DNA of 64,000 nucleotides from Marinoscillum sp040218045 (GCA_040218045.1 JAVJQA010000001.1:62001-126000); one strand, 5' to 3'; positions 1 to 9,435 are shown, numbered from the stretch's first letter. The notes: generated from the letters alone by a model not told the origin. A program made the numbers and translations.

Positions 1-1
1 T

Positions 2-817
2 AAAGATGGTATCGATGTTTTTGCATTAAATACAGGATTGTCACAATCAGGTTCGGATCTTGGAAGTGGGCAAATAGAAGTACTCGAAAAACCAGAAGTA
101 GCCATTCTGGTAGGAGAAGGGGCAAGCGGATATGAAGCTGGAGAAACCTGGCACTTGCTGGACGACCGGTTTGATATGCAGGTCACCTTACTGCCCGCTC
201 AGGCTGTTAATTATCGTGATCTCAGCAGGTACAACAAACTTGTGATCGTAAGTGGTTCTTATAGGGAAATTTCCTCTTCCGGGAAAGAGAACCTTAAGAA
301 GTGGATTTCCAATGGAGGTGTGGTCATTACCTGGAAGAGTGGTGGTAAGTGGCTTTCGGACAATGAAATAGCACCTGTTGCTTATGTAAAAGACAAACCA
401 GACACTTCGGGTTACAAGCGTTATGTTGATCTGGATCAAAATCGTGGTGCACAGTATATCGGAGGTTCTATATTCGAAGTGAAGGTAGATTTGGGTCACC
501 CATTGACTTATGGATTGGAAAATGACAGGATGCCTGTTTTTAGAAACCATTCGTTGTTTATGGAAAAGGCAAAAAACCAGTATGCCAACCCTTTGGTCTA
601 TACATCGAGCCCATTACTTAGTGGGTACGTTTCAGAAGAACGCCTGGAGCAAATCCGAAATACTCCTGCAGTGACGGTTTCTCAGGTAGGAAGAGGAAGA
701 GTGATTAACTTCGCGGATAATCCAAACTTCAGGGCGTTTTGGTATGGTACTAACAAGCTCTTTTTAAATGCACTCTTCTTTGGGCAATCGGTTAGCTCAG
801 CTGCTGCAGAAGAATAA
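2..817 (+). CDS. M14 family zinc carboxypeptidase, C-terminal part (5' truncated by window)
   Basis: The reading frame is open from base 2, so the gene starts left of the window; the TTG at 38 is internal, not a start. The visible 271 residues match the C-terminal, glutamine-amidotransferase-like module that Bacteroidota M14 peptidases carry after the zinc peptidase domain. Family-like features are a Rossmann-type strand (EVAILVGEGASGYEAGETWHL), a VIVSGSY strand, and a tail with PNFRAFWYGTNKLFLNA followed by FFG. The HxxE...H zinc site would lie upstream and cannot be seen, so the peptidase assignment rests on the tail alone. Proteins of this family are usually secreted (known of the family). 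The next gene starts about 30 bases after the stop. Confidence 0.72.
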   Translation, partial: KDGIDVFALNTGLSQSGSDLGSGQIEVLEKPEVAILVGEGASGYEAGETWHLLDDRFDMQVTLLPAQAVNYRDLSRYNKLVIVSGSYREISSSGKENLKKWISNGGVVITWKSGGKWLSDNEIAPVAYVKDKPDTSGYKRYVDLDQNRGAQYIGGSIFEVKVDLGHPLTYGLENDRMPVFRNHSLFMEKAKNQYANPLVYTSSPLLSGYVSEERLEQIRNTPAVTVSQVGRGRVINFADNPNFRAFWYGTNKLFLNALFFGQSVSSAAAEE

Positions 818-847
818 AATTTTTTGGGTGGTTTTTGCGTTACAGAA

Positions 848-1708
848 ATGATGAGGAATATTTTTCAACAAGCAATACTGGTTTCAACGGCCTGTTTCTT
901 AGCTTATTTTGCTAATGCGCAGGAAGGAGAATCTATTGAAGAACTCTTCAAAGTGAAGTATGAAACTCCGCTATCCATAGACATGGAGCAGGAGCTTCAA
1001 AAGGAGGAGGAAGAAGAAACCGGAAAGAAGAAAGAGAAAAAGAAGAACCCTAAGATTTACTATGGGATCAAGACCAAGCGTGGCTATGCCAAGCAGGGTT
1101 TTGGAGACCGTACCACAGTAGAGTTGTTCTTTTATCTCAAGGAAAAGGATTACGAAGGGCCGGATCCATATGCGAGGGACTTTTACTGGTTTGACTTCAA
1201 GAAAAAGAAAATTGTCAATTCACTCCGAGTGAAAAAAGGCTATGCGGGTGTCCTTCATGGTCACTATGAAAAAAAATTGGGTGATCAGATCATTGAGGAG
1301 GGATATTACTACAAAGGAATGAAGCATGGCCGGTGGGTCCGGTACAACAGGCACGATATCCTGATGGACAAAGAAATATACTGGAAGGGTTGGCCAAAAA
1401 ATTCACGACTGGCTTACTACGATTTTGAGCGGAACAATCTCAAAGAGGTCATCCCGGTACATTATGGTGAGCGTGAAGGAGAATATTTTGCGTATCATCC
1501 CAATGGCAATCTGGCTGTGGTTGGGCACTTTAGGTTTAACAATAAAGTCGGGATCTGGCGAGAGTACTACGACAATGAACGGGTGAAGCGGGAGGTTTCT
1601 TATCCTTTAGAACCCTTTGACAAAACGCCCCCGGTCATCACCAAGGAATGGGACCGTGAAGGTAATGTGATCTATGATCGTAAAAAATTTCAGGCAAGAG
1701 TGAACTAG
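848..1708 (+). CDS. Secreted MORN-repeat-variant (YwqK-like) protein
   Basis: About 286 residues. The ATG at 848 (or 851) is preferred over a TTG at 824 because it begins directly with a signal peptide (MRNIFQQAILVSTACFLAYF, then ANAQ). A Lys/Glu-rich low-complexity stretch follows at about residues 50-70. The rest carries repeats of the Gly-x-x-x-Gly-x-Trp/Tyr-x-x-Tyr kind (GYYYKGMKHGRWVRYN, GEREGEYFAYHPNGNLAVVG, NNKVGIWREYY), as in MORN-variant/YwqK-like proteins, which are often exported in Bacteroidota. The function is unknown; the repeats suggest a beta-sheet scaffold at the envelope (inference). The 3' end overlaps the convergent acyltransferase gene by 4 bases. Confidence 0.65.
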   Translation: MMRNIFQQAILVSTACFLAYFANAQEGESIEELFKVKYETPLSIDMEQELQKEEEEETGKKKEKKKNPKIYYGIKTKRGYAKQGFGDRTTVELFFYLKEKDYEGPDPYARDFYWFDFKKKKIVNSLRVKKGYAGVLHGHYEKKLGDQIIEEGYYYKGMKHGRWVRYNRHDILMDKEIYWKGWPKNSRLAYYDFERNNLKEVIPVHYGEREGEYFAYHPNGNLAVVGHFRFNNKVGIWREYYDNERVKREVSYPLEPFDKTPPVITKEWDREGNVIYDRKKFQARVN

Positions 1709-2751
1709 AACTTGATCAGGGACTGCCGGGCATACATGGTGATCACACCAGTTGCCACAAAGAGCAGTCCAGCCTCCCAGCCGATGAAAACAGCGCCAAT
1801 TGTGTAAAGCACTGTCCACCAGATCAAATGCATGATTCCTCCCAGCAGGAACTTGATAGATACATAAAATACTTTGTCTTTGATGCCACCAAGAACTTTT
1901 CGTAATACGAGAAGAGGAAAAAGGTTAAACAAACTGAAGAAGCCAATCAACAACTTGATAAAAAGATTTTTGTGAAGATCTCTACTTTCTTCATACTGAT
2001 CTCCAGTGCCCATGTTTCGTAAATCCTGGAACCTAAGGGACTCATGTTTCGGCTGAAAAATCCAGTCCCTTTTTTGCACATAGTGTTCATCCTCTTCTGG
2101 CAGGATCAGCGTTTGTTTCATTGCTTCAGTGAGGTCTTCCTTTAGCTGGTTGTATCCCTTTTGTTTGTGCTCGTGATAGAGCGGCATGTAATCCTCAAGT
2201 TCTATGGGGTCACCAAAGTACAGAAAGACTTTGGCGAGTGGCCTTCGATGTGAAAAGTAGTTGATTCCAACGGGAATGATATAGATTTTGGTTTGAGGGT
2301 CAATTTTATCCCGGGCATCCAGGGCCAACCTTGCGGTACCTTTAGAAAGTGGTCGCAATGGATATTCAATGTTATGGTTTCCTTCTGGAAAAATCAGAAT
2401 GGCTTTCTTCTCCGACAACATCTGAAAGCAGGTTTCAAACACCACATCATTCTGTGACAAACTTCCAATACCATCTCTAATCCGGTAGATAGGCATCATG
2501 TTGAGGGCCTTTAGAATCGGTGATGACCATTTATTGAATACATCGGCCCGCGTCAGGAAAGAAACAGGCATTTTACTGAAAGATCCTGTGACCATCGCAT
2601 CCATAAAGGCTCCCTGGTGGTTAGGAGTGAAAAGAATAGCTCCATCACTGGGAACCTTGTCTTTGCCAAGAATCCTCACACCACCAAAAAATAGTTTTAA
2701 GCCAATCCAACTCGATGCTTTAACCAAATAATAAAACCAATGTGCTTTCAT
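1705..2751 (-). CDS. 1-acyl-sn-glycerol-3-phosphate acyltransferase-like protein (PlsC superfamily)
   Basis: 348 residues. Near the N-terminus (about residues 44-51) is the acyltransferase motif NHQGAFMD, which has five residues between His and Asp, a spacing I recall from Bacteroidota lysophospholipid acyltransferases (the classical motif has four). The second block, IFPEGNH, followed by RPLSKGTARLAL, forms the acyl-acceptor phosphate site. The C-terminal third holds hydrophobic segments (LLIGFFSLFNLFPLLVL and two more), so it is probably a membrane-bound enzyme transferring acyl chains to a glycerophospholipid precursor; the exact acceptor cannot be told. Its ATG overlaps the stop of the upstream symporter gene by 4 bases, so the two are probably co-transcribed. 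Confidence 0.82.
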   Translation of the reverse strand: MKAHWFYYLVKASSWIGLKLFFGGVRILGKDKVPSDGAILFTPNHQGAFMDAMVTGSFSKMPVSFLTRADVFNKWSSPILKALNMMPIYRIRDGIGSLSQNDVVFETCFQMLSEKKAILIFPEGNHNIEYPLRPLSKGTARLALDARDKIDPQTKIYIIPVGINYFSHRRPLAKVFLYFGDPIELEDYMPLYHEHKQKGYNQLKEDLTEAMKQTLILPEEDEHYVQKRDWIFQPKHESLRFQDLRNMGTGDQYEESRDLHKNLFIKLLIGFFSLFNLFPLLVLRKVLGGIKDKVFYVSIKFLLGGIMHLIWWTVLYTIGAVFIGWEAGLLFVATGVITMYARQSLIKF

Positions 2752-3704
2752 TGCGCGTAGGATACTCTATAATTCCACCAATAGGATATGACCATGCCGG
2801 AAATGATGTGCCAAATGCCCCACCATGCTGCTACGATCGCCATGCCTCCCAATCCTTGAAAAAATGCAAATATAAGGAGTAATCCTAGTCCGGAATTTTG
2901 AATGCCGGTTTCGATGGCCAGTGACCTGCGGTCCGCTTCCGGAAGTTTAAAAAGCCTGCCCAATTGATAGCCGGAAGTAAGTGCCACGGCATTGTGCACA
3001 AACACCAGCAGGATCACCATATGAATGTAGGTGAGGAAAATCTCAATATTGGCTGAGAATGCCAGAATAACTATCGCCGCAAAAATCAATATGGAGCCAT
3101 AGTGCATGTAGGGTTGTAGCTTTTCAGCAGTCTTTGGAAACCGGTGCCTGAACCCCATCCCAAGAATAATAGGGATACCCAGGATAATGACAATCGTTTT
3201 GAGCACATCCCAAAAGTTCAGGCTTACTTCCGTGAGTAGCTGCGTGGTAGGTTCATACATGCTCGCCCAAAAGGCCAGATTGATTGGTGTCATAAAAATG
3301 GCCAGCACGCTCGAAATGGCCGTGAGACTAACGGAAAGTGCAATGTTTCCTTTTGACAAGGCAGAGAAGAAGTTGGAAATATTACCCCCCGGGCAAGCGG
3401 CTACCATCATCATTCCTAGCGCAAAGCTGGGTCTTGGCTCTACCAGCCAGATAATCATGAAGGTTAAAAATGGGAGGACAATGAATTGCGAAAGTACACC
3501 TACGAATGTGCCAAGGGGCTGAGAAAGCACCATTTTGAAATCTGCGGGTGAAAGCTTGAGCGCCACACCAAACATGATGATCCCAAGACTGATATTCAGA
3601 ATGAATATGTTCTGATCTGAGAAGTTAAGGGTGATGTTGTCTATCGATTCCATTTCAGTCTCGAAAGATAAGGGTTTTAGGGAAAAATGATTGACCAAAC
3701 TCAT
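2748..3704 (-). CDS. Bile acid:sodium symporter family (SBF/ASBT-like) transporter
   Basis: 318 residues with about nine to ten hydrophobic segments. Family-like stretches are FGVALKLSPADFK after the first helix, the crossover motif around AACPGGNISNFFS, and the second discontinuous helix around ETGIQNSGLGLLL. Members move organic anions with sodium; most bacterial ones do not transport bile acids, so the substrate is unknown. An internal ATG at 3653 (MESIDN...) is an alternative start that removes a polar 17-residue extension. The stop overlaps the acyltransferase start, which suggests a two-gene unit. Confidence 0.83.
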   Translation of the reverse strand: MSLVNHFSLKPLSFETEMESIDNITLNFSDQNIFILNISLGIIMFGVALKLSPADFKMVLSQPLGTFVGVLSQFIVLPFLTFMIIWLVEPRPSFALGMMMVAACPGGNISNFFSALSKGNIALSVSLTAISSVLAIFMTPINLAFWASMYEPTTQLLTEVSLNFWDVLKTIVIILGIPIILGMGFRHRFPKTAEKLQPYMHYGSILIFAAIVILAFSANIEIFLTYIHMVILLVFVHNAVALTSGYQLGRLFKLPEADRRSLAIETGIQNSGLGLLLIFAFFQGLGGMAIVAAWWGIWHIISGMVISYWWNYRVSYAQ

Positions 3705-3936
3705 TCAAGATGTCAAATTATGAGTCTGGGTGCAAGCCTAACTCCTGCTCCACCTCCAGGGCAAAAGAAGCAAATTATTATTTTGACCTAGTCATGGTCG
3801 TCCTTGTTTTACTTAAGGGGGATGGATTGATACTCCTGAGTAGGAAGTCAGAATTAGACCAAAGCGTGTCTTTTACTGCTAGGTTCTATGATGCATTGGA
3901 GCCGTGCATTGTTGAATTTATAGGACAGATGGATTT

Positions 3937-4437
3937 TTAGAATAATGAGAGTCCAAATTCTTTTGACATGAGCATATCTAGTTTTTTGATTTCCGATATT
4001 AATTCCGACAGGTCTTGTGTTGACGATATCTCTGACTGGTTCTTAAGCATGATCTTTTTCAATTCGATCATTTTAAAGTGAAATGATGGGGATTTCAATT
4101 CAAAATGTAGTGTTTCCAACTTTTCTGTAATGACGGCCTTTTTCCTTTTAACCAAATCGATGACTTCAATTGCCGAATCAAAATCTATTTTCTTTTGATT
4201 GAGGGCACCTAAAAGCCCACAATTAAAACTGGCACATTGCTTAGGTCTTTGAGGATAAATGGTGCAGCCATTACAACTGAGTTTGTCACAAGGTTGGAGA
4301 AAAAACCCCTCACCATTGACTTCTTCTATATCCATTAATTCTTTTGATATAGACACCTCTTCACGATTGAGTCGCACAACCCCGATAACTGTACCGTCAC
4401 AGCAGAACCCACATGATAAACAAATATTTTCATTCAT
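3937..4437 (-). CDS. YkgJ-type cysteine cluster protein
   Basis: 166 residues beginning with a cysteine cluster CLSCGFCCDG (Cys at about 6, 9, 12, 13), followed by CDKLSCNGCTIYPQRPKQC and a later FNC. This spacing is typical of the YkgJ family (Fe-S or zinc cluster, function unknown). The C-terminal half is Lys/Glu-rich and probably helical and contains no recognised domain. It stands alone, with about 150 bases on its upstream side and about 230 on its downstream side. Confidence 0.7.
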   Translation of the reverse strand: MNENICLSCGFCCDGTVIGVVRLNREEVSISKELMDIEEVNGEGFFLQPCDKLSCNGCTIYPQRPKQCASFNCGLLGALNQKKIDFDSAIEVIDLVKRKKAVITEKLETLHFELKSPSFHFKMIELKKIMLKNQSEISSTQDLSELISEIKKLDMLMSKEFGLSLF

Positions 4438-4588
4438 TTTTACTGAATTTTAAGAAGCCAGAATTGTAATAGTTTCTCGCTTATGTTAAGCCTATGTGGT
4501 GTGCAACTAGATGTACATTGAGTCAACCATCACCTCAATTCATTCCATTTGACCAATTAATTTACCCGACCTTTTCTTGGCAACATAC

Positions 4589-5950
4589 TTACCCCCGCAT
4601 CTGATAGCTTTTCGGCTGAGTAAATGCTCTTATACCCTGATAAGATAGTGTTGATCCTAAGCCTGAGTTTTTTCTCCCTGACCAGGGAGTGCCAGGGCTT
4701 ACCCGATCACAGCAGTTCCAATAAACGGTTCCCACGTTCATTTGATCAAGCACTTTCCTTGCCCTTTCTTCGCTTTTTGAAAAAACCGCAGCAGTCAGTC
4801 CATAAGCAGTATCATTCATTAATTCAGCGGCTTCTTCATCGGAGCCTACTTTTTGAATGCCTATCACAGGGCCAAATGATTCCTCCTTCATGAGTCTCAT
4901 TTCATGGTTCACATTGGTCAGTATTGTCGGATTTAAGTAGTAACCTTTACCTGATGGCCGGTCTCCACCCAACACAACAGTTGCCCATTTTTGTGTAGCA
5001 TCTTTCACCTGATCAAGGATCACATCGATTTGCTGTGATCTTGTAAGGGTACCGCAAAAAGTGGCTTCCAATGCAGGATCACCAACTTTATAGGATTTCA
5101 CTTCTTCGATAAAGTACTTCACAAATTCTTCATAAACTGCTTTCTGCACATAAATCCGCTCTACGGCACAGCAACTCTGGCCGTTATTGTAGAAAGCACC
5201 TTCAGCGGCATTTATCGCAGCTTGTTTAATATCAGGGATATCGTCCATTATATATAGTGGGTCCTTGCCACCCAGCTCTAGCTGAACTGGTACGAGTTTA
5301 TGTGCCACTGCCTGAGCTATGTGCACACCTGTTTTGTAAGATCCTGTGAAAAAGTAACCGTCCAGATCGGCATCTAAAACATACTGACCTTCCTTGCCCG
5401 CACCTATCACAACTTCAAATACATTTTCCGGAAGACCGGCTTTTTCAAGAAGTTCTTTGAATTTCAAGCCTGTAAGACTTGCATACTCAGATGGCTTATA
5501 CAGCACCGCATTGCCAGCTACCAGTGCATACAGAAACACATTATAGCCCACATTATAAGGAAAATTCCATGCAGAAATGTTGGCAATCACTCCGAGCGGT
5601 TCATAACGAACAGCTTCATTGATCTGACCAGAGATTACTGGTTCTTCTGCCAACCACTTTTCAGCACTGGTGTTAAGATGCTCTATTCGGTTAAGAGACC
5701 CGGTTACCTCACCACGCGCTTGAGTGATTGGTTTACCCGTTTCACTTGTCAGTATCTGTGCAAGCTTTTCTTTGTTTTCAACCACTAATTCCCCAAATTT
5801 CACAATAACAGCGAGGCGTTTGGCCACACTTGTTTCTGCCCAGCTTTTCTGTCCGGCACGAAGCTTCTGGAGCTTTTCTGAGACTGACAGTTCTGTGTCT
5901 TCGGGAAGTTGAGCAATGATTTCTTCAGTAGCTGGATTAATTATTTTCAT
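4589..5950 (-). CDS. NAD(P)-dependent aldehyde dehydrogenase (succinate-semialdehyde dehydrogenase-like)
   Basis: 453 residues, normal for the short SSADH-like branch. Landmarks are the coenzyme and oxyanion loop ISAWNFPYN (about 125), KPSEYASLTG (about 152), the nucleotide-binding FFTGSYKTG (about 200), the general base Glu in LELGGKD (about 225) and the nucleophile Cys in NNGQSCC (about 260). The C-terminal NSGLGSTLSYQG block is intact. It oxidises an aldehyde to an acid with NAD(P)+. It starts 3 bases after the gamma-glutamyl hydrolase stop and sits downstream of an alcohol dehydrogenase and an ethanolamine permease, so a gamma-glutamyl-aminoacetaldehyde type substrate is plausible (inference). 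Confidence 0.88.
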   Translation of the reverse strand: MKIINPATEEIIAQLPEDTELSVSEKLQKLRAGQKSWAETSVAKRLAVIVKFGELVVENKEKLAQILTSETGKPITQARGEVTGSLNRIEHLNTSAEKWLAEEPVISGQINEAVRYEPLGVIANISAWNFPYNVGYNVFLYALVAGNAVLYKPSEYASLTGLKFKELLEKAGLPENVFEVVIGAGKEGQYVLDADLDGYFFTGSYKTGVHIAQAVAHKLVPVQLELGGKDPLYIMDDIPDIKQAAINAAEGAFYNNGQSCCAVERIYVQKAVYEEFVKYFIEEVKSYKVGDPALEATFCGTLTRSQQIDVILDQVKDATQKWATVVLGGDRPSGKGYYLNPTILTNVNHEMRLMKEESFGPVIGIQKVGSDEEAAELMNDTAYGLTAAVFSKSEERARKVLDQMNVGTVYWNCCDRVSPGTPWSGRKNSGLGSTLSYQGIRAFTQPKSYQMRG

Positions 5951-5953
5951 GTC

Positions 5954-6718
5954 TTAGTCTTTATCAGAAATGGATTTGACTTGAGTCAAAAAGAAATCGT
6001 ACAGTCTGTCGGCGTTGACCACCGAGTCTTTGAGGGTTTCGGAAAATTCGGGGTGCCACTGAACTCCCATCACCCAGCCATCAGGGGCTTTGGTATATCC
6101 AATAGCCTCAATGATCCCGTCTTCAGGACTTTCCGCCAAAATCTCAAGGTTTTTGCCAAGCAACTTGACTGATTGATGATGAACACTATTGATGTGATCA
6201 GAAGTCTCATTTTTGTAGATTTTCTCCAGAATTTTACCTTTGGAGAAGACAATTTTGTGAGATAGAAAGTCGTAAGCTTCGGCATCCCGGTGAATCAATA
6301 CATCCGGAACCTGGGTTTCTGTATCCTGATAAAGCGACCCTCCAAAATACACGTTCATTAGTTGCATTCCTCGGCAAATAGCGAGAATGGGTTTTTTGGA
6401 TTTCATGGCTTTGTCAAAAAGCTTCAATTCGTAAGCATCTCTGAAAGGATCTCCCTTCCATCTCCCAATGGGCTTTTCGCCATATGCTTCTGGAGCCAGG
6501 TCCGTGCCTCCCTGAAACACAAAACCGTCCAATTCTGCCACAATGCCATCAATCAGTTCTTCCTCCACTTCGGGGATCAGAACGGGTAGCACTCCAGCTT
6601 TGGTGACATACTTTGCCATATCATTCTCTATATAGCTCAGGGTCTTGGGCCCAAAGACCAAACGGCTAGGATCAGGATACATGAAGCAGGCAGAAACGCC
6701 AATTTTCAACATAGACAA
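5954..6718 (-). CDS. Gamma-glutamyl hydrolase, PuuD-like class I glutamine amidotransferase
   Basis: 254 residues, close to the length of PuuD. The nucleophile elbow is ILAICRGMQLMNVYFGG (Cys at about 133), and the His and Glu of the triad lie in GVQWHPEF near the C-terminus; an FQGGTDLAPEAYGE segment matches the family's PGGxDxxP region. PuuD-type enzymes cleave gamma-glutamyl amides to free glutamate. Here the gene lies between a Fe-alcohol dehydrogenase and an aldehyde dehydrogenase on one strand, with a 3-base gap to the latter, as expected for a pathway that works on gamma-glutamylated amines. Which gamma-glutamyl compound is cut is inferred from the neighbours only. Confidence 0.86.
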   Translation of the reverse strand: MSMLKIGVSACFMYPDPSRLVFGPKTLSYIENDMAKYVTKAGVLPVLIPEVEEELIDGIVAELDGFVFQGGTDLAPEAYGEKPIGRWKGDPFRDAYELKLFDKAMKSKKPILAICRGMQLMNVYFGGSLYQDTETQVPDVLIHRDAEAYDFLSHKIVFSKGKILEKIYKNETSDHINSVHHQSVKLLGKNLEILAESPEDGIIEAIGYTKAPDGWVMGVQWHPEFSETLKDSVVNADRLYDFFLTQVKSISDKD

Positions 6719-6776
6719 AGATTTTTAGTAAAGGTATCAGATTGATTTCTGAACGAAATGATAAGCGTAACTTCTT

Positions 6777-7919
6777 TTAAAATGCTTTTCTATAGAGTGT
6801 TTTGAAATCTTCCAAACTTACAGGTTTAGGGTTGTTTGGATGCGCAAAGTCTGCAAAAGCCAGCACTGATAATGGCTCTAAATGCTCTTCTCGTACCTCG
6901 ATTTCCCTAAGTTGAGTGGGCAGACTGAGTCTTTGGTTCAATTCAAAAATAAAGTCAACCACTCGTTCCCCATCACTATCTATCACTCCAAGAAATTCGG
7001 CCATTTTATCGAATCGGGCTTCAAATCCATCATAATTGAAGGCCATGCCATAAGGTAAGTTCACCGCATTTGCCAATCCATGATGGGTGTCTAGTAGGCT
7101 TGATAGTGGATGCGCCATGCTGTGCACCACACCGAGTCCTTTTTGAAAGGCCACCGCGCCCATTAGAGAGCCTAGTAGCATATCCGATCTTGACTCTATG
7201 TCAGGGTGATGAGTGGCTTTTTCAATGGATTTGGCAATTAAAGACATGCCTTCAAGCGCAATACCATCGCACATAGGATGATAGTTCCTGGCTAAGTATG
7301 CTTCCATATTGTGAGTCAGCGCATCCATTCCGGTTGTGGCTGTTACAAACGGTGGCAACTCCATGGTCAACACCGGATCAGCAAATACTTGTCTGGCCAT
7401 GAGCTTTGGCGCAAATAAGATTCGTTTCTTTTTGGATTCATCTTCCGATATGATGGCACTTCGTCCAACTTCGCTACCTGTGCCAGCGGTTGTTGGTACG
7501 GTCACAAAATAAGGTACAGATTCGGTCACATATTGGTCTCCACCTGTCAAGTCATCATAGTCAAACAAATCCCTCAAATGATTGATCCGAAGCACAATAG
7601 CACGAGCCACATCTAGAGCTACACCTCCACCAATGCCTACTATACAATCACAAACGGAATTGTGATAAAAGTCTCCTCCTTTTAATACATCAGATTTGAC
7701 AGGATTCTTATGCATGTCAGAGTAGACATCCACAGCCAGGTTTTTGGCTTTCAGTTGCCTGACAATGTCTTTGAAAAAATCCAGCTCTGCCACAATTGGA
7801 TCGGTCACCACTAGCGGGTGCTTCAATCCTTGCTGAATCAAATGATCAGCCAATTCATCGATTACCCCGACACCAAATCTGATTGGTGTTGGGAAGTTAA
7901 AATTCAACCGTTGGGCCAT
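6777..7919 (-). CDS. Iron-containing (group III) alcohol dehydrogenase
   Basis: 380 residues, full length. The dinucleotide-binding motif is GIGGGVALDVARA (about 95-107), followed by the TTAGTGSEVGRSAI signature. The metal ligands are visible as Asp and His in TGMDALTHNMEAYLA and as two His in VVHSMAHPL...DTHHGLANA. It interconverts an alcohol and an aldehyde with NAD(P). Spacing is 58 bases to the downstream hydrolase and 99 bases from the upstream permease, all minus strand, so one operon is likely. In this setting it would oxidise the hydroxyl of ethanolamine or, more likely, of its gamma-glutamyl amide (inference). Confidence 0.88.
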   Translation of the reverse strand: MAQRLNFNFPTPIRFGVGVIDELADHLIQQGLKHPLVVTDPIVAELDFFKDIVRQLKAKNLAVDVYSDMHKNPVKSDVLKGGDFYHNSVCDCIVGIGGGVALDVARAIVLRINHLRDLFDYDDLTGGDQYVTESVPYFVTVPTTAGTGSEVGRSAIISEDESKKKRILFAPKLMARQVFADPVLTMELPPFVTATTGMDALTHNMEAYLARNYHPMCDGIALEGMSLIAKSIEKATHHPDIESRSDMLLGSLMGAVAFQKGLGVVHSMAHPLSSLLDTHHGLANAVNLPYGMAFNYDGFEARFDKMAEFLGVIDSDGERVVDFIFELNQRLSLPTQLREIEVREEHLEPLSVLAFADFAHPNNPKPVSLEDFKTLYRKAF

Positions 7920-8018
7920 AGAGATGTAAAGTCAATCTATTGAAATGAAATTAGTTCTTTTTTGTGGCATCAACTAAGTTGAATTTGATTAATAATACCG
8001 AAGAAGCAATTGGCTTAT

Positions 8019-9371
8019 TCACAATGTTCTATCGGTATCTTTTGTCTGCTTAATTACCGCCTGGTTAATATTTTGAAACCAAATATATGATCCCACCATG
8101 ATCAATGCATAGATCCCAGCAAGTTTCAAATTATAAATGGTCATGGCGATCAGTGCAAGTGTGGCTATCACCAGGGCGATGGCCGGAAAAGCCGGGTACA
8201 AAGGCACTTTAAATGGTCTCATGAGATCAGGCTCCTTCTTTCTCAGCTGGAAAAAAGCGATCATCGAAATAATGTATAGTGTCAGTGCGCCAAAGCATGC
8301 AATTGTAATTATTTCACCTGTTTTCCCGGTTAACAAAGCAATAATCCCAATGACCATATTGATGACCAATGCATTGGCAGGAGTGTGGGTTTTTGGATGC
8401 ACCTTACCAAGTGATTTGGGAATATAACCAACCCTTCCAAACTCGAAGGTAGAACGACCTGCCGCGAGGATAATCCCATGAAAAGAGGCTATAAGACCGA
8501 ACAGTCCAACAGTAATGAGGAGGTGATATAAGAAATGGCCATCACCAACGATTTTGGCAAGAGCTAAAGGCAAAGGAGAATCTGACGGATCAGTACTGCC
8601 TTCAGGGTATACCACTGATTCCCATCCGTCCACACCTACTGCGGAAACAAAGGTGAGCAGACAAAGAACGACCAGGGTCATGATAGCTGACCCAAAGCCA
8701 ATCATGATGCTTCGCTGTGGATTTTTGGCTTCTTCAGCTACATTGGCCACACCCTCTATGGCCAGGAAAAACCATATGGCAAATGGGATTGCTGCAAACG
8801 CACCTTGAAATCCATTAGGAAGGGCATTCATAGTTAGGTTTTCCACTTCCAAATTGGGTAAACAAACCCCGGCAAAGATGAGAAGCTCTACTACTGCCAG
8901 AATGGTGATCACCAATTCAAATATAGCCGCTGCTCTGACTCCTACAATATTGAGTCCGGTGAAAATAAAGTAGGCAAAAACGGCGATATAAATGGTGTCA
9001 ATTTGAGGGATAAAAATGTGAAAATAGGCTCCTATAGCCGCAGCAATGGCCGGTGGTGCAAAGATGAATTCTACATTTTGGGCCATGCCAGCAAGGAAGC
9101 CAAGTTTTTTCCCTAACGCCCTATCCGCATAGTCAAAGGCACCTCCTGCTTTCGGGATGGCACAAGCCAGCTCGGTATAGCTAAACGTGAAGGTGACATA
9201 CATGATGATGATAAAGAACGTGGCTATGGCCAGCCCGAGCGTACCTCCTTCTGCCAGGCCAAGGTTCCACCCAAAGTACATTCCTGAAATCACATAACCC
9301 ACGCCAAGCCCCCAAAGCATCAATGGGCCAAGAGTCTTTTTGAGCTGGGGTGACATAGAGTGATCTGACAT
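8019..9371 (-). CDS. Ethanolamine permease-like APC-superfamily transporter
   Basis: 450 residues with about 12 hydrophobic segments. The N-terminal half closely fits the ethanolamine permease branch (Eat type) of the amino acid-polyamine-organocation superfamily: MLWGLGVGYVISGMYFGWN, then AIPKAGGAFDYADRALG and GFLAGMAQNVEFIFAPPAIA. The first helix has the glycine-rich break typical of the fold. It lies in the inner membrane and should import ethanolamine or a related amine. It is the first gene of a minus-strand set with Fe-alcohol dehydrogenase, gamma-glutamyl hydrolase and aldehyde dehydrogenase. No ethanolamine ammonia-lyase or microcompartment genes are in the window. Confidence 0.82.
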   Translation of the reverse strand: MSDHSMSPQLKKTLGPLMLWGLGVGYVISGMYFGWNLGLAEGGTLGLAIATFFIIIMYVTFTFSYTELACAIPKAGGAFDYADRALGKKLGFLAGMAQNVEFIFAPPAIAAAIGAYFHIFIPQIDTIYIAVFAYFIFTGLNIVGVRAAAIFELVITILAVVELLIFAGVCLPNLEVENLTMNALPNGFQGAFAAIPFAIWFFLAIEGVANVAEEAKNPQRSIMIGFGSAIMTLVVLCLLTFVSAVGVDGWESVVYPEGSTDPSDSPLPLALAKIVGDGHFLYHLLITVGLFGLIASFHGIILAAGRSTFEFGRVGYIPKSLGKVHPKTHTPANALVINMVIGIIALLTGKTGEIITIACFGALTLYIISMIAFFQLRKKEPDLMRPFKVPLYPAFPAIALVIATLALIAMTIYNLKLAGIYALIMVGSYIWFQNINQAVIKQTKDTDRTL

Positions 9372-9435
9372 AGTGACTTTTGTTTCTAAAAATAATCACC
9401 ATTCATGCAATATTCTCAACGAATTGAATATTGTT

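Noticed and set aside
188..550. 120-codon minus-strand frame inside the M14 carboxypeptidase gene
   Set aside because: Complete overlap with a well-supported plus-strand gene; the translation shows no domain-like pattern.
3710..3940. 76-codon plus-strand frame between the symporter and YkgJ genes
   Set aside because: No recognisable family, no clear ribosome-binding site and an unusual composition; more likely spacer.
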